From contig CALWBQ010000025.1 of the NCBI GenBank assembly GCA_944376125.1, positions 1 to 64,000 of the forward strand: DNA of 64,000 bases, given 5' to 3'. The stretch is from an uncultured Lachnospiraceae bacterium. Lineage in GTDB: Bacteria > Bacillota > Clostridia > Lachnospirales > Lachnospiraceae. This document shows, in pieces, positions 1 through 9,499 of this stretch; position 1 is the stretch's first letter; each line of letters opens with the position of its first letter. The notes under the pieces are model-generated. The model was not told the origin of the DNA. It did no database searches and saw only the letters and a program-made list of their open reading frames with translations. Both the position numbers and the translations under genes were made by a program.

Positions 1-44
1 GAGGGCATTTTCATGTCTCTCTATAATAATGTGTGGCTTTTGAA

Positions 45-65
45 TAGTATCAAATTAGTATCAAA
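45..65. repeat. Tandem 10-bp direct repeat
   Basis: The 10-mer TAGTATCAAA occurs at 45-54 and again at 56-65, with one base between. It lies about 60 bp beyond the guaA stop codon. Nothing else in the first 121 bases looks like a gene. Its role is unknown; it could be a protein-binding site or chance. Confidence 0.4.
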
Positions 66-75
66 AGGCACTTGC

Positions 76-115
76 AACCTCAAAGAATGGCTTAAAATCA
101 AGGTTTTCTGAGGTT
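76..115 (-). terminator. Weak hairpin after guaA
   Basis: AACCTCA (76-82) and TGAGGTT (109-115) form a 7-bp stem with a long loop, just downstream of guaA on the minus strand. There is no clean U-tract, so termination here is only possible. Confidence 0.3.
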
Positions 116-121
116 CCTGCA

Positions 122-1663
122 TTATTCAAACTCTATCGTCCCCGGTGGCTTACTCGTCAAATCGTACATGACGCGGTTGACGCCTTTCACTTCGTTGACG
201 ATCCGGTTCATGACCTTCTGCAGAACCTCCCATGGGATTTCGGCGGCTTCCGCCGTCATAAAATCGGAGGTAATGACCGCGCGGAGGGCGACGGCATAAT
301 CATACGTTCTGAAGTCACCCATGACGCCGACAGAACGCATATTGGTCAGGGCGGCAAAATACTGGCTGAAGGTTTTGTCCAGACCGGCCTTGGCGATCTC
401 TTCGCGGTAGATGTAGTCTGCATCCTGTACAATCCGAACCTTCTCAGCAGTCACCTCCCCCAGGATACGGACACCCAGACCGGGGCCGGGGAAAGGCTGA
501 CGGTATACCAGGTAATCCGGAATTCCCAGTTCCAAACCAGCTCTGCGAACCTCATCTTTAAATAGAAGGCGCAGAGGCTCGATGATCTCTTTGAAATCTA
601 CATGGTCGGGAAGGCCGCCGACGTTGTGGTGGGACTTGATCACAGCGGATTTTCCCAAGCCGGATTCGATCACATCTGGGTAGATTGTTCCCTGAACCAG
701 AAAATCTACGGCTCCGATTTTTTTCGCTTCTTCCTCAAAAACACGGATGAATTCTTCGCCGATAATCTTGCGCTTCTGCTCCGGCTCTGTCACGCCGGCC
801 AGCTTGCTATAAAAACGCTCCTGGGCGTTGACCCGGATAAAGTTTAAATCGTAGCTGCCATTGGGGCCGAATACAGCCTCCACCTCATCGCCCTCGTTTT
901 TCCTCAGAAGGCCATGGTCGACAAAAACACAGGTCAGCTGCTTTCCTACTGCCTTGGACATGAGGACAGCTGCAACCGATGAGTCAACACCTCCGGAGAG
1001 GGCGCACAGGACTTTTCCGCTGCCCACTTTTTCCCGGATTGACTGAATCGTCGTCTCCACAAAAGAATCCATCTTCCAGTCACCGGCACAGCCGCATACA
1101 TCATATACAAAATTAGAGAGCATTTTCATCCCCTCTGCCGTGTGAACGACCTCGGGATGGAATTGCACCGCATACAGGCGGCGCTCCGCACATTCCATAG
1201 CCGCCGCCGGGCATACCGGAGTGTGGGCCGTAATGCGGAATCCCTCTGGAACTTTTGCTATATAGTCTGTATGGCTCATCCAACAGATCGTTCTGGATGA
1301 GACATTTTTGAATAAAACGGAAGTCGGGTCTGTGTCTACTTCTGTCTTTCCATACTCACTGACCGGGGCTGTTGCCACCTGGCCGCCCAAGGTGTAAGCC
1401 ATCAGCTGGGAACCGTAGCAGATACCCAGAATGGGGATTCCCATCTCAAAAATTTCTTTTGCGATATGGGGGGATTCTTCCAGATAGACACTGTTGGGAC
1501 CGCCGGTAAAAATAATGCCCTTGGGTGCCATCTCCCGGATCTTTTCCAGATCCATGCTGTAGGGATGCACCTCGCAGTATACATTACATTCCCGGACTCT
1601 TCTGGCGATCAACTGATTATACTGGCCGCCAAAATCCAGCACGATAATCATTTCTCTGTTCAT
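122..1663 (-). CDS. guaA: GMP synthase (glutamine-hydrolysing)
   Basis: Converts XMP to GMP with ATP and glutamine, the last step of guanine nucleotide synthesis, in the cytoplasm. The 513 residues match the usual family length. The N-terminal class I amidotransferase domain has the nucleophile in GICYGSQ (Cys82) and the FHPEV histidine motif. The middle ATP pyrophosphatase domain has the P-loop SGGVDSS, and the C-terminal dimerisation domain ends in KPPGTIEFE. The ATG follows an AAAAGGAG-type ribosome site. It appears monocistronic, with its own promoter upstream and uvrA behind that. Purine genes also occur at the far right of the window. Confidence 0.97.
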   Translation of the reverse strand: MNREMIIVLDFGGQYNQLIARRVRECNVYCEVHPYSMDLEKIREMAPKGIIFTGGPNSVYLEESPHIAKEIFEMGIPILGICYGSQLMAYTLGGQVATAPVSEYGKTEVDTDPTSVLFKNVSSRTICWMSHTDYIAKVPEGFRITAHTPVCPAAAMECAERRLYAVQFHPEVVHTAEGMKMLSNFVYDVCGCAGDWKMDSFVETTIQSIREKVGSGKVLCALSGGVDSSVAAVLMSKAVGKQLTCVFVDHGLLRKNEGDEVEAVFGPNGSYDLNFIRVNAQERFYSKLAGVTEPEQKRKIIGEEFIRVFEEEAKKIGAVDFLVQGTIYPDVIESGLGKSAVIKSHHNVGGLPDHVDFKEIIEPLRLLFKDEVRRAGLELGIPDYLVYRQPFPGPGLGVRILGEVTAEKVRIVQDADYIYREEIAKAGLDKTFSQYFAALTNMRSVGVMGDFRTYDYAVALRAVITSDFMTAEAAEIPWEVLQKVMNRIVNEVKGVNRVMYDLTSKPPGTIEFE

Positions 1664-1715
1664 AAGAGGCTCCTTTTACCGGCTTCCGAACAACCGGCTT
1701 TCGTCATAAAAAGTT

Positions 1716-1747
1716 AAAGAGATTGCACAGCTAGGTACAATCTCTTT
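1716..1747 (-). promoter_or_regulatory. Leader hairpin before guaA
   Basis: AAAGAGATTG (1716-1725) and CAATCTCTTT (1738-1747) make a perfect 10-bp stem in the guaA leader. On the minus strand it is followed shortly by CTTTTTATG, so it could act as an attenuator. The conserved core of a purine riboswitch was not found. Confidence 0.4.
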
Positions 1748-1767
1748 CTTATCTTTGGTACATATTC

Positions 1768-1796
1768 ATTATATTCGATAGCTGTCGAAATAGCAA
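1768..1796 (-). promoter_or_regulatory. Predicted guaA promoter
   Basis: On the minus strand a -35 TTGCTA (1791-1796) and a -10 TATAAT (1768-1773) are separated by exactly 17 bp. This predicts a leader of about 100 nt that contains the hairpin at 1716-1747. Confidence 0.6.
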
Positions 1797-1862
1797 GATA
1801 TTTCTGCAAAAAAAGTGCACAAAAATTTCTCAGAAAAATGGAACTGCATTTGGTGATACCGG

Positions 1863-4694
1863 TCACTCCATCTCTAAATATTTTTTGACATACTGGCCGG
1901 TATAGGATGCCGGCTGGGCAGCTACCTCCTCAGGCGTCCCCTTCGCAATTACAGTTCCGCCTGCATCCCCGCCTTCCGGGCCGATATCGATGATGTAATC
2001 TGCGGTCTTTATTACGTCCAGATTGTGCTCGATGACCACCACCGTGTTTCCGCCTTCCGACAGTCGGCGAAGGATATCTATAAGTTTATGGACGTCGGCA
2101 AAGTGAAGACCCGTAGTCGGCTCGTCCAGAATATAAATGGTCTTGCCAGTTCCCCTTTTGCTCAGCTCCGTTGCCAACTTGATCCTCTGGGCCTCGCCGC
2201 CGGACAGTTCCGTGGAAGGCTGGCCCAGTCTGATGTAGGACAGCCCCACATCGTAGAGTGTCTGGATCTTGCGGGCAATGGTAGGAACATGCTCAAAAAA
2301 CTGCAGGGCCTCCTCTACCGTCATATTCAGCACATCGTAGATGCTCTTGCCTTTATACTTCACTTCAAGGGTTTCCCGATTGTAACGCTTTCCTCCGCAG
2401 ACTTCGCAGGGAACATAGACATCCGGCAGGAAATGCATCTCTATTTTGATAATGCCATCGCCGCTGCAAGCCTCGCATCGGCCCCCTTTGACGTTAAAAC
2501 TGAAACGCCCTTTACTATAGCCCTTAGCCTTGGCGTCCGTAGTAGAGGCGAACAGATCCCGGATCAGGTCGAACACCCCAGTGTAGGTCGCTGGATTAGA
2601 GCGAGGGGTTCGCCCGATAGGGGACTGATCGATGGCGATGATCTTGTCCAGCTGCTCAATCCCCTCGATCTTGCTGTATTTGCCTGGGATTGTCCTGGCT
2701 CGGTTCAGTTTTTTTGCCAGAGCCTTGTACAGAATTTCGTTGACCAGGGAGCTTTTTCCGGATCCAGACACCCCCGTCACGCAGGTCATCACCCCAAGGG
2801 GAAAGGCGACGTCAATATTCTTCAGATTATTTTCCTTTGCCCCCCGGACCGTAAGCCAGCCTGTCGGCTTTCTCCGCTCGGCGGGAACTGGGATCTTCAG
2901 CCTGCCGCTGAGGTATGCTCCCGTAATAGATTCCTGACATTCCATAATCTGCTCGGCTGTGCCTGCCGCTACGACCTCTCCGCCGTGCTCACCTGCCCCA
3001 GGGCCAATATCCACGATAAAATCTGCCGCCCGCATGGTGTCTTCATCGTGCTCCACCACCAGGACGCTGTTCCCCAGATCTCTCAGGTGAATCAGAGTCT
3101 GAAGCAGTTTGTCGTTATCTCTCTGGTGCAGGCCAATGCTGGGCTCATCGAGAATATAAGCCACACCTACCAGTCCGGAACCGATCTGGGTAGCCAGCCG
3201 AATTCTCTGGGCTTCCCCGCCGGACAAAGTTCCCGTGGCGCGGGACATGGACAAGTAATCCAGACCCACATTGATCAGAAAGGTCACCCTGGCCCTGATT
3301 TCTTTCAAAATCTGAGCACCGATGGTTTCCTGCATCGGAGTCAGCTTCAGACCGTCCAAAAAGTCACGGAATTTTGTTATGGACATGTTAGTAGCTTCAT
3401 AAATATTTTTATCCCCCACTGTAACAGCCAGGGATTCCTTCTTCAAGCGCTGGCCTTTGCAGACCGGGCAGGGAGTGATCCGCATGAATGTCTCGTACTC
3501 AGCCTTTGACGCCTCCGAGTATGTTTCTCGATAGCGGCGCGCCACATTGCTCAGCAAGCCCTCAAAGGCGACGTCATAGATTCCCTCTCCCCTCTGGCCC
3601 TTGTAGTGCACCTTTACCTCATGGCCTCCCGTCCCGTAGATCAGGATATCATGAATTTCTTTGGGATAGTCTTGAAACGGCGTGTCCAGGCTGAAATGGT
3701 ATTCTTTTGAGAGCGCATCCAGGATGGCCCGGGTAAAGCTCCCCTTATCGGTGCAGGACTGCCACCCTAAAACTGTAATCGCGCCCTCCATAATGCTGAG
3801 AGACTTGTCCGGGATCATCAGATCCTCATCAAACTCCATCTTATAGCCCAATCCCGCGCACTCCGGACAGGCACCGAAAGGATTATTGAAGGAAAAGCTC
3901 CGCGGCTCCACCTCATCGATGCTGATGCCGCAGTCCGGGCAGGCGAAGCTGAGGCTGAAATTCATCGGCTCCCCATCCGATACATCTACAATCATCAATC
4001 CTCCCGACAGGGCCATAACCGATTCGATCGAATCCGTCATTCGCTTTTCGATCCCTTCCCGGATAATCAGACGGTCCACTACAATCTCTATATTGTGTTT
4101 AATATTTTTTTCCAGCTTAATCTCTTCCGACAGCTCGTAGAGATTGCCGTCGATCCGCACCCTCACATAACCGCTTCTGCGGGCACTCTCCAGCACCTTC
4201 ACATGCTCGCCTTTTCTCCCCCGGACCACTGGTGCCAAAAGCTGGATCCTGGTTCGTTCCGGCAGAGCCATAAGCTGATCCACCATCTGATCCACGGTCT
4301 GTTTGCGAATCTCTCTGCCGCACTTAGGACAGTGAGGGATCCCGATCCTGGCATACAAAAGACGCATATAATCATAAATCTCTGTCACTGTTCCCACTGT
4401 AGACCGCGGATTTCGGTTTGTGGATTTCTGGTCAATGGAAATCGCAGGGGAGAGTCCCTCGATGCTCTCCACATCCGGCTTCTCCATCTGCCCTAAGAAC
4501 TGCCTGGCGTAAGAAGACAGAGACTCCATATAGCGCCTCTGCCCTTCCGCATAGATCGTATCAAAAGCCAAAGAGGATTTTCCCGAGCCAGAAAGTCCCG
4601 TCAGGACTACCAGCTCATTTCTGGGAATATCCAGGGAAATATTTTTCAGATTATGTTCATTGGCACCCCGTATCTTAATATACTGCTTTGCCAT
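1863..4694 (-). CDS. uvrA: UvrABC excinuclease subunit A
   Basis: DNA damage recognition ATPase of nucleotide excision repair, which loads UvrB at lesions. At 943 residues it is the standard length. It has two ABC ATPase modules: the first P-loop is in GLSGSGKSS near residue 36 and the second in GVSGSGKSS in the C-terminal half, each followed by an LSGGEAQRI signature. Zinc-finger CxxC pairs are visible (CPKC, CPDC/CPEC, CPVC, CEAC/CEVC). It seems to be transcribed alone. A LexA-like box and a strong promoter lie just upstream, in keeping with SOS control. Confidence 0.98.
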   Translation of the reverse strand: MAKQYIKIRGANEHNLKNISLDIPRNELVVLTGLSGSGKSSLAFDTIYAEGQRRYMESLSSYARQFLGQMEKPDVESIEGLSPAISIDQKSTNRNPRSTVGTVTEIYDYMRLLYARIGIPHCPKCGREIRKQTVDQMVDQLMALPERTRIQLLAPVVRGRKGEHVKVLESARRSGYVRVRIDGNLYELSEEIKLEKNIKHNIEIVVDRLIIREGIEKRMTDSIESVMALSGGLMIVDVSDGEPMNFSLSFACPDCGISIDEVEPRSFSFNNPFGACPECAGLGYKMEFDEDLMIPDKSLSIMEGAITVLGWQSCTDKGSFTRAILDALSKEYHFSLDTPFQDYPKEIHDILIYGTGGHEVKVHYKGQRGEGIYDVAFEGLLSNVARRYRETYSEASKAEYETFMRITPCPVCKGQRLKKESLAVTVGDKNIYEATNMSITKFRDFLDGLKLTPMQETIGAQILKEIRARVTFLINVGLDYLSMSRATGTLSGGEAQRIRLATQIGSGLVGVAYILDEPSIGLHQRDNDKLLQTLIHLRDLGNSVLVVEHDEDTMRAADFIVDIGPGAGEHGGEVVAAGTAEQIMECQESITGAYLSGRLKIPVPAERRKPTGWLTVRGAKENNLKNIDVAFPLGVMTCVTGVSGSGKSSLVNEILYKALAKKLNRARTIPGKYSKIEGIEQLDKIIAIDQSPIGRTPRSNPATYTGVFDLIRDLFASTTDAKAKGYSKGRFSFNVKGGRCEACSGDGIIKIEMHFLPDVYVPCEVCGGKRYNRETLEVKYKGKSIYDVLNMTVEEALQFFEHVPTIARKIQTLYDVGLSYIRLGQPSTELSGGEAQRIKLATELSKRGTGKTIYILDEPTTGLHFADVHKLIDILRRLSEGGNTVVVIEHNLDVIKTADYIIDIGPEGGDAGGTVIAKGTPEEVAAQPASYTGQYVKKYLEME

Positions 4695-4816
4695 CTCTTA
4701 CTGTGCTCCTTTTTTATACTGTTGTCAGTATTCCCGCGATGCAGGATCTCAGACTTCCCCGCCAAACATTTTCACTGCATCCATGCTGCTCGCTGGAGAT
4801 TTTGTTAAGTGCTCCT

Positions 4817-4845
4817 AGTATATCACATTTCCCAGACAGGTGCAA
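4817..4845 (-). promoter_or_regulatory. Predicted uvrA promoter
   Basis: A minus-strand -35 TTGCAC (4840-4845) and -10 TATACT (4817-4822) are separated by 17 bp. The leader to the uvrA ATG is about 115 nt. Confidence 0.6.
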
Positions 4846-4852
4846 CAAAAAT

Positions 4853-4866
4853 CGAACAAATGTTTT
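4853..4866. promoter_or_regulatory. Probable LexA (SOS) box
   Basis: CGAACAAATGTTTT matches the Gram-positive LexA consensus CGAAC-N4-GTTCG except at the last two bases. It lies 7 bp upstream of the uvrA -35 element, and uvrA is a known SOS gene in Firmicutes. Confidence 0.5.
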
Positions 4867-4987
4867 GTTTCGGTAATTCAGAAGACCGGATTTTCATCTT
4901 ACCTCCTCCTCAGCTCGAAGCTCTCCGTCATTCAAAATCAAGTCAGACAATCCTGGCAGCGGCTTAGCAAAAGCGGCAGATGCCGGC

Positions 4988-7900
4988 TTACAGAGATTCC
5001 CTCTGGCAGTCCCTGCAGATTCCTTCCGTTAGCCCCGGGATGCTAAACTCCCTGGCTACGACATCAGCCCTATGTCCTCTGCCCTCCAGGGCTTTTGCCG
5101 TGGCATCGCCGATGCAGGCCAGCCGGACATTTTCAGGGAAGCCGCCTCCCAGATCTATTTTTTCCAATACATCAAAAAAGCTAGTTACTCCGGAGGCACT
5201 CGCAAACACCAGATAATCCAGTCTCTCCAGGCGTTCTTTTAGGATCTCCCCTGCAAGCTCCTCACCACATACATCGTAGATGGGCACATCGCTGTAAGAA
5301 ATCCCTGCCTGCTCCAAAATATGCGCCAATTCTGCAGAGCCCCGCAATGCTCTGGGAATCAGAAGCCGGTCCTTTTCAGTCAAAATTGCAGCCAGCCCTT
5401 CTGCCAAAGCCCTTGTGCAGTATTCTGAGGGAACGTAATCTGCCCGGATCCCCCGCTTTTCTAATTCCCGGGCTGTCCCCGGACCAACTGCAGCCACTTT
5501 CATCTTGCTGAGAGCCCGCAAGTCTTTTCCGCTCTCCATCACCATGTCCAAAAACAGTCTGACACCATTAGCGCTGGTGAAGGCGGCCCACGTATAAGCG
5601 TCCAACCCCTCCATGCATTGTTTCACTGCAGCAGAACTGCGGAATGCCTGTATCTCCATAGCATAGACAGGCTCTGCCTTTCCGCCCTTTTCCTGCAGGG
5701 CTGCGCTGAGACGGCGGGTGAAGGAAGGAGTTCCGGTCATACCGATCCGAATTCCCGCCAAAGGCTTTTTCATGGTTCCTTCCATATGAAGCGCAGCAGC
5801 CTCACCCACCACGATAATGGCCGGAGAGCCAATTTGGGCCTGTTCACATTTTTCCTGAATATCTTCCAGAGTTCCCCTAACCGTTCGCTGTTCCGGAAGG
5901 GTTCCGTTCTGGATCACCGCTGCTGGAGTCGAAATAGCCTTTCCATTTCTAATCAGACAGTCCCGGATCTCTCCTAAGTGGTTGAGCCCCATGAGGAATA
6001 CCAAAGTTCCGGGGACATTTGCCAGCCTTTCCACATCCTCCGGGATCCCGTTATCTTTGGTGTGCCCAGTGACAACATGAAAGCTGCGGCTGACCCCTCT
6101 GTGCGTGATAGGGATGCCTGCCGACGCCAGAGCTGCCACCGCCGAGGTCACGCCAGAAATCACTTCATAGGGGATGCCCGCCTTCTGGAGCGCCAGAACC
6201 TCCTCGCCGCCGCGGCCAAAGACAAAGGGATCCCCGCCCTTCAGCCGCACCACCCGGCGGCCCATCCGCGCTTCCTCAATCAGGATCTCATTGATCTCCT
6301 CCTGTTTCTTGGAATGGTGCCCTGCCCGCTTTCCTACATTGATTTTCCTGCAGTCTGGTTTTACCTCTCGCAGCAAATCCTCTGATGCCAGGGAATCATA
6401 TACGACTGTATCGCAGATGCGAAGAGCTTCCATACCTTTGACTGTGATCAGCCCGGGATCCCCAGGACCTGCTCCCACCAGAGTGACACTCCCCATCAGA
6501 TCCTGACGCCGAGATGGAGATTTCAGGTCGGCCGCCAAATTCTCTGCTCCAGCCTCCCACTCTTCCATCGATCCCTTCCAATGGGCCCGGCGTGGGCTTC
6601 CTCCGTGCTCCCGGCTTCCGCTCTCCTGACCTCCGCTTTCCTGACCACCGTAGAAAGCCCACGCCTCCAGAGTTTCCCCTGCTAAACGGCTGCAAACGCC
6701 GATGGGCTCATGGCAGCCTGCCTCCATCAGAGCTAGGGTGCGCCGCTCCAGGCGGAAGGAGAGGAGGGCACTTTCCTCGGAGATCTCCCTGGCAATCCGG
6801 TTGACCGGGTTGCCCTTTTTTCCCTCCACTGCCAGAATTCCTTGGCAGCCGGCGGGGATCATGTCCGTCCACCCCAGATATGAGAGATGGAACCTGCCAA
6901 ACTCCGGCAGTTCTCCCAAGCGGTTCAGCCCGGCCGCGGCCAGAATGATGGCATCGTATTCCCCGGATGCCAGTTTCTCCAAGCGGGTCAGGACGTTGCC
7001 CCTCAGATTTTTGCACTGGGCTGGTGCCCCGCCCCAGAGCTGATCTGCCAAGAGTTCGATCTGCATCTTACGGCGCAGGCTGGAGGTTCCAACGATGATG
7101 GTTTCCCTCTTGCTGATCTTTTCTTCCAGCACAGAGTCTTTTCGGGTCACAACCACATCCCTCACATCCTCTCTCGCCGGAACTCCCACAATCTCCAGCC
7201 CCTCAGCCAGCTCCATCGGGAGATCCTTGGCGCTGTGGACAGCAAAGTCAATATCCCCCCGCTGCAGAGCTTCCTCGAACTCGGAGACAAAGACGCCTTT
7301 CCCGCCAAATTCCAGGAGAGGTTTATCCAGAATTTTGTCCCCCACGGTCTGCTTCATCACCAGCTCTACCTGAAGGCCGGGAAATTTCGCTTTCATCAGA
7401 TTAGCCACCAGTTCCGTCTGGGCAATAGCCAGAGCACTCTTTCTGGTTCCAATCCGCACAGTAGTTCTGCTCCACTGCTCTTCCCTCTCTCCCAGAACCT
7501 GGCCGATCACCTGGTCCACTAGCTTCCGGTTCAGATGGAACCCGTTTTCTTTTCCTGTCTCAGTCAATTTTCTGAAGATAGCGGTCCTGTCCTCTATCTC
7601 CGGCACTTGCTCCTTGACATAATCCCGCCAGCTTCCAAGATCGTCAACCAGACAGCCATAGCCCTCGGGAATCAGCTCCCGCACTTTTCGCTTTAGTTCC
7701 TGAGTTACCGTTGGACTGCCCCCGCCGGAGGAAATTCCCACCACCAGGCTGCCCTCCCGGACGATCGATGGGAAGATAAAGCTGCACTCATCTTTCACAT
7801 CCACCACATTAACTGGTATGTTCCGGCCCCGGCAGACCTGTGAGATGCGGCGGTTCAGCTCCTCGTCTTCCGTGGCTGCCACCACAAAATCTTTTTGCTC

Positions 7901-8149
7901 CAGATCTTCCATCCGGAAGGGCCTGGTCAGCAGAGTGAGGCTGCCTCCTTCTTTCTGTTCAGCGGATTTTGTTCTGTCTGCCAATTCTGCTTCCATCCTT
8001 CGCAGTTTCGGATCAATCTCAGGAGCCACCACCGTAATGTGGGGGCCGTACTCCAGGAGGACTTCCACCTTTCTCAGAGCCACTGTCCCCCCTCCTGCGA
8101 TCAGGCATGCCTGGCCTTCAATATTTATGAAAAATGGGAAATATGCCAT
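4988..8149 (-). CDS. Four-domain tetrapyrrole protein: Met8-HemC-CobA-HemD
   Basis: One 1053-residue chain carries four activities of the siroheme branch. Residues 1 to about 215 resemble precorrin-2 dehydrogenase/sirohydrochlorin ferrochelatase (NAD loop GGGTVALRK). Residues 229 to about 545 are hydroxymethylbilane synthase (TRKSALAIAQ; dipyrromethane-anchoring Cys479 in EAGCHEP). Residues 552 to about 790 are uroporphyrinogen-III C-methyltransferase (GAGPGDPGL; GGDPFVFGRGGEE). Residues 798 to 1053 are uroporphyrinogen-III synthase. Together they could take porphobilinogen to siroheme. hemA is directly upstream, 9 bp away, and sirohaem-using asrC is nearby. Fusions of neighbouring pairs are known in Clostridia; all four in one chain is less usual. 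Residues 500-520 are a low-complexity Gly/Ser/Glu insert in the HemC tail. No HemB is present in the window. Confidence 0.93.
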   Translation of the reverse strand: MAYFPFFINIEGQACLIAGGGTVALRKVEVLLEYGPHITVVAPEIDPKLRRMEAELADRTKSAEQKEGGSLTLLTRPFRMEDLEQKDFVVAATEDEELNRRISQVCRGRNIPVNVVDVKDECSFIFPSIVREGSLVVGISSGGGSPTVTQELKRKVRELIPEGYGCLVDDLGSWRDYVKEQVPEIEDRTAIFRKLTETGKENGFHLNRKLVDQVIGQVLGEREEQWSRTTVRIGTRKSALAIAQTELVANLMKAKFPGLQVELVMKQTVGDKILDKPLLEFGGKGVFVSEFEEALQRGDIDFAVHSAKDLPMELAEGLEIVGVPAREDVRDVVVTRKDSVLEEKISKRETIIVGTSSLRRKMQIELLADQLWGGAPAQCKNLRGNVLTRLEKLASGEYDAIILAAAGLNRLGELPEFGRFHLSYLGWTDMIPAGCQGILAVEGKKGNPVNRIAREISEESALLSFRLERRTLALMEAGCHEPIGVCSRLAGETLEAWAFYGGQESGGQESGSREHGGSPRRAHWKGSMEEWEAGAENLAADLKSPSRRQDLMGSVTLVGAGPGDPGLITVKGMEALRICDTVVYDSLASEDLLREVKPDCRKINVGKRAGHHSKKQEEINEILIEEARMGRRVVRLKGGDPFVFGRGGEEVLALQKAGIPYEVISGVTSAVAALASAGIPITHRGVSRSFHVVTGHTKDNGIPEDVERLANVPGTLVFLMGLNHLGEIRDCLIRNGKAISTPAAVIQNGTLPEQRTVRGTLEDIQEKCEQAQIGSPAIIVVGEAAALHMEGTMKKPLAGIRIGMTGTPSFTRRLSAALQEKGGKAEPVYAMEIQAFRSSAAVKQCMEGLDAYTWAAFTSANGVRLFLDMVMESGKDLRALSKMKVAAVGPGTARELEKRGIRADYVPSEYCTRALAEGLAAILTEKDRLLIPRALRGSAELAHILEQAGISYSDVPIYDVCGEELAGEILKERLERLDYLVFASASGVTSFFDVLEKIDLGGGFPENVRLACIGDATAKALEGRGHRADVVAREFSIPGLTEGICRDCQRESL
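6589..6665. repeat. In-frame palindromic insert within the HemC domain
   Basis: GGCGTGGGCTT (6589-6599) and AAGCCCACGCC (6655-6665) are perfect 11-bp inverted arms about 55 bp apart. Between them is an imperfect tandem repeat of CCGCTTTCCTGACC type. The block codes for about residues 495-521 of the fusion, including the repeat GGQESGGQESG. That is where the conserved HemC tail would otherwise run on. It resembles small palindromic elements that insert in frame in genes. Confidence 0.5.
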
Positions 8150-8158
8150 AGGATCCTC

Positions 8159-9325
8159 CTACTCTTTTATCCAGTCCCCTATTTGATTCAGGGTCCCGAT
8201 AATCACTCTCAGCTCTTCGCTGGTAACATGGTCGCGAATGCGGTACAATATGGTTTCCAGAGGAACCTGGCGAAACATTTCTTTCCATTCGCCCATTTTC
8301 TGAAAGCAGGGATGAAACATCAGTTCTTTCAGACATTCATCCAGCTCCTCCTCCATGATTTCCTGCGCCGCTCCCAGTTCTTTTCTTTTCTGCTGGTTGT
8401 TGGTCTTTGACAGCTGCTCAAAGAAATCAATATCGAATAATTCCACCCCGGAGATTTTTCTGATCTGCGGATCGATATCGATAGGAACAGCCACATCGAT
8501 AAACAAACGCTTTTTTTGCTGTTTCAGCGCCGGCCTCAGTTTTGCTTCCACAATCGTATAGTGCGGGCCAGAGGTAGCGCTGACAATGATATCTGCCTCA
8601 TCCATGTACTGATAACGGTCGCTGTAATCGATCAGATGGATCCGGCTGCTTTTCCACTCCAGTTCCAATTCTGCGTTGTGGCTCCTCACGGTTCCATAGA
8701 CTTCGATCCCAGGCTTGCTCAGAATATTCTTCGCAATGATTCCCCCCATTTTTCCAGTTATTCCGATGATCATGACCTTCTTAACGGAAAGTGGACCATC
8801 TTCCCCTTCAAAATGAAAAACCTCGTTGGCCACCAGAGTTCCCACTGATACCGGCGTCTTTGACAGATTGGTGTCCGTCTTAATCTTCTTAGCACAGGTA
8901 ATCGCCTTCTGAAAAACTGTATGGATCTCATAATCTCCTGCCTTCTCTTCCAGAGTCAGCTGGTACGCATCCTTAACCTGGCCTAAAATCTCATCCTCAC
9001 CCAGCACCATAGAATCCAGACCGCAGCAGACCTTGAAAATATGGGCGGCAGCCTGGTCTCCGCTGTACAGGTTCAGATACTGCAGCAGATCTTCCAGGCA
9101 AACCTGCTTAAACTCTGCGACCGCATCCTGCAGGCAGGCGATCGCCTTTTTGCTGCCGGATACGTAAAATTCACTTCTGTTGCAGGTGCACAGCACCACT
9201 GCTCCGCTGATCTCTGGACATTCTCCAAGTTTTTTCAGCAGTCCTACCTTCTCCTCCCGGGTAAAAGCAAACCGCTCCCGCACGGTCACCGGGGCCTTCT
9301 TATGGCTGACACTTATACAGTACAT
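8159..9325 (-). CDS. hemA: Glutamyl-tRNA reductase
   Basis: Reduces glutamyl-tRNA(Glu) to glutamate-1-semialdehyde with NADPH, the committing step of C5 tetrapyrrole synthesis. The 388-residue protein has the catalytic cysteine in the CTCNRSE motif (Cys48), the GLDSMVLGEDEILGQVK signature, and a Rossmann domain around IGITGKMGG. The C-terminal dimerisation domain is somewhat shorter than in longer homologues of about 420 residues. The next gene, 9 bp downstream, is the Met8-HemC-CobA-HemD fusion, so the two are probably co-transcribed. HemL and HemB are not in the window. Confidence 0.95.
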   Translation of the reverse strand: MYCISVSHKKAPVTVRERFAFTREEKVGLLKKLGECPEISGAVVLCTCNRSEFYVSGSKKAIACLQDAVAEFKQVCLEDLLQYLNLYSGDQAAAHIFKVCCGLDSMVLGEDEILGQVKDAYQLTLEEKAGDYEIHTVFQKAITCAKKIKTDTNLSKTPVSVGTLVANEVFHFEGEDGPLSVKKVMIIGITGKMGGIIAKNILSKPGIEVYGTVRSHNAELELEWKSSRIHLIDYSDRYQYMDEADIIVSATSGPHYTIVEAKLRPALKQQKKRLFIDVAVPIDIDPQIRKISGVELFDIDFFEQLSKTNNQQKRKELGAAQEIMEEELDECLKELMFHPCFQKMGEWKEMFRQVPLETILYRIRDHVTSEELRVIIGTLNQIGDWIKE

Positions 9326-9418
9326 ACGTTTCTCCTATTTCAATCCAGACAGCACAAATCTGATTCCTGCGAATCTCCTCGCCGCCCGGCTTATTTTATG
9401 TAATCCTTAATCTGCACG

Positions 9419-9451
9419 AAAACCAGGGGCCGTGGTACAACCCCTGGTTTT
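9419..9451. terminator. Terminator between asrC and hemA
   Basis: AAAACCAGGGG (9419-9429) and CCCCTGGTTTT (9441-9451) form an 11-bp perfect stem, U-rich on both strands. It lies downstream of asrC and should separate the asr unit from hemA. Confidence 0.75.
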
Positions 9452-9499
9452 ATTTTCTTTCAATACTATAATCGTGTCTGCGTCAGCAGACATGTCAGC

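Noticed and set aside
1664..1862. Purine riboswitch before guaA
   Set aside because: The leader has one hairpin but none of the conserved loop bases of the purine aptamer.
2025..3509. Long plus-strand open frame of 494 codons
   Set aside because: It runs antisense to uvrA, whose motifs are complete; the translated text has no recognisable domain.
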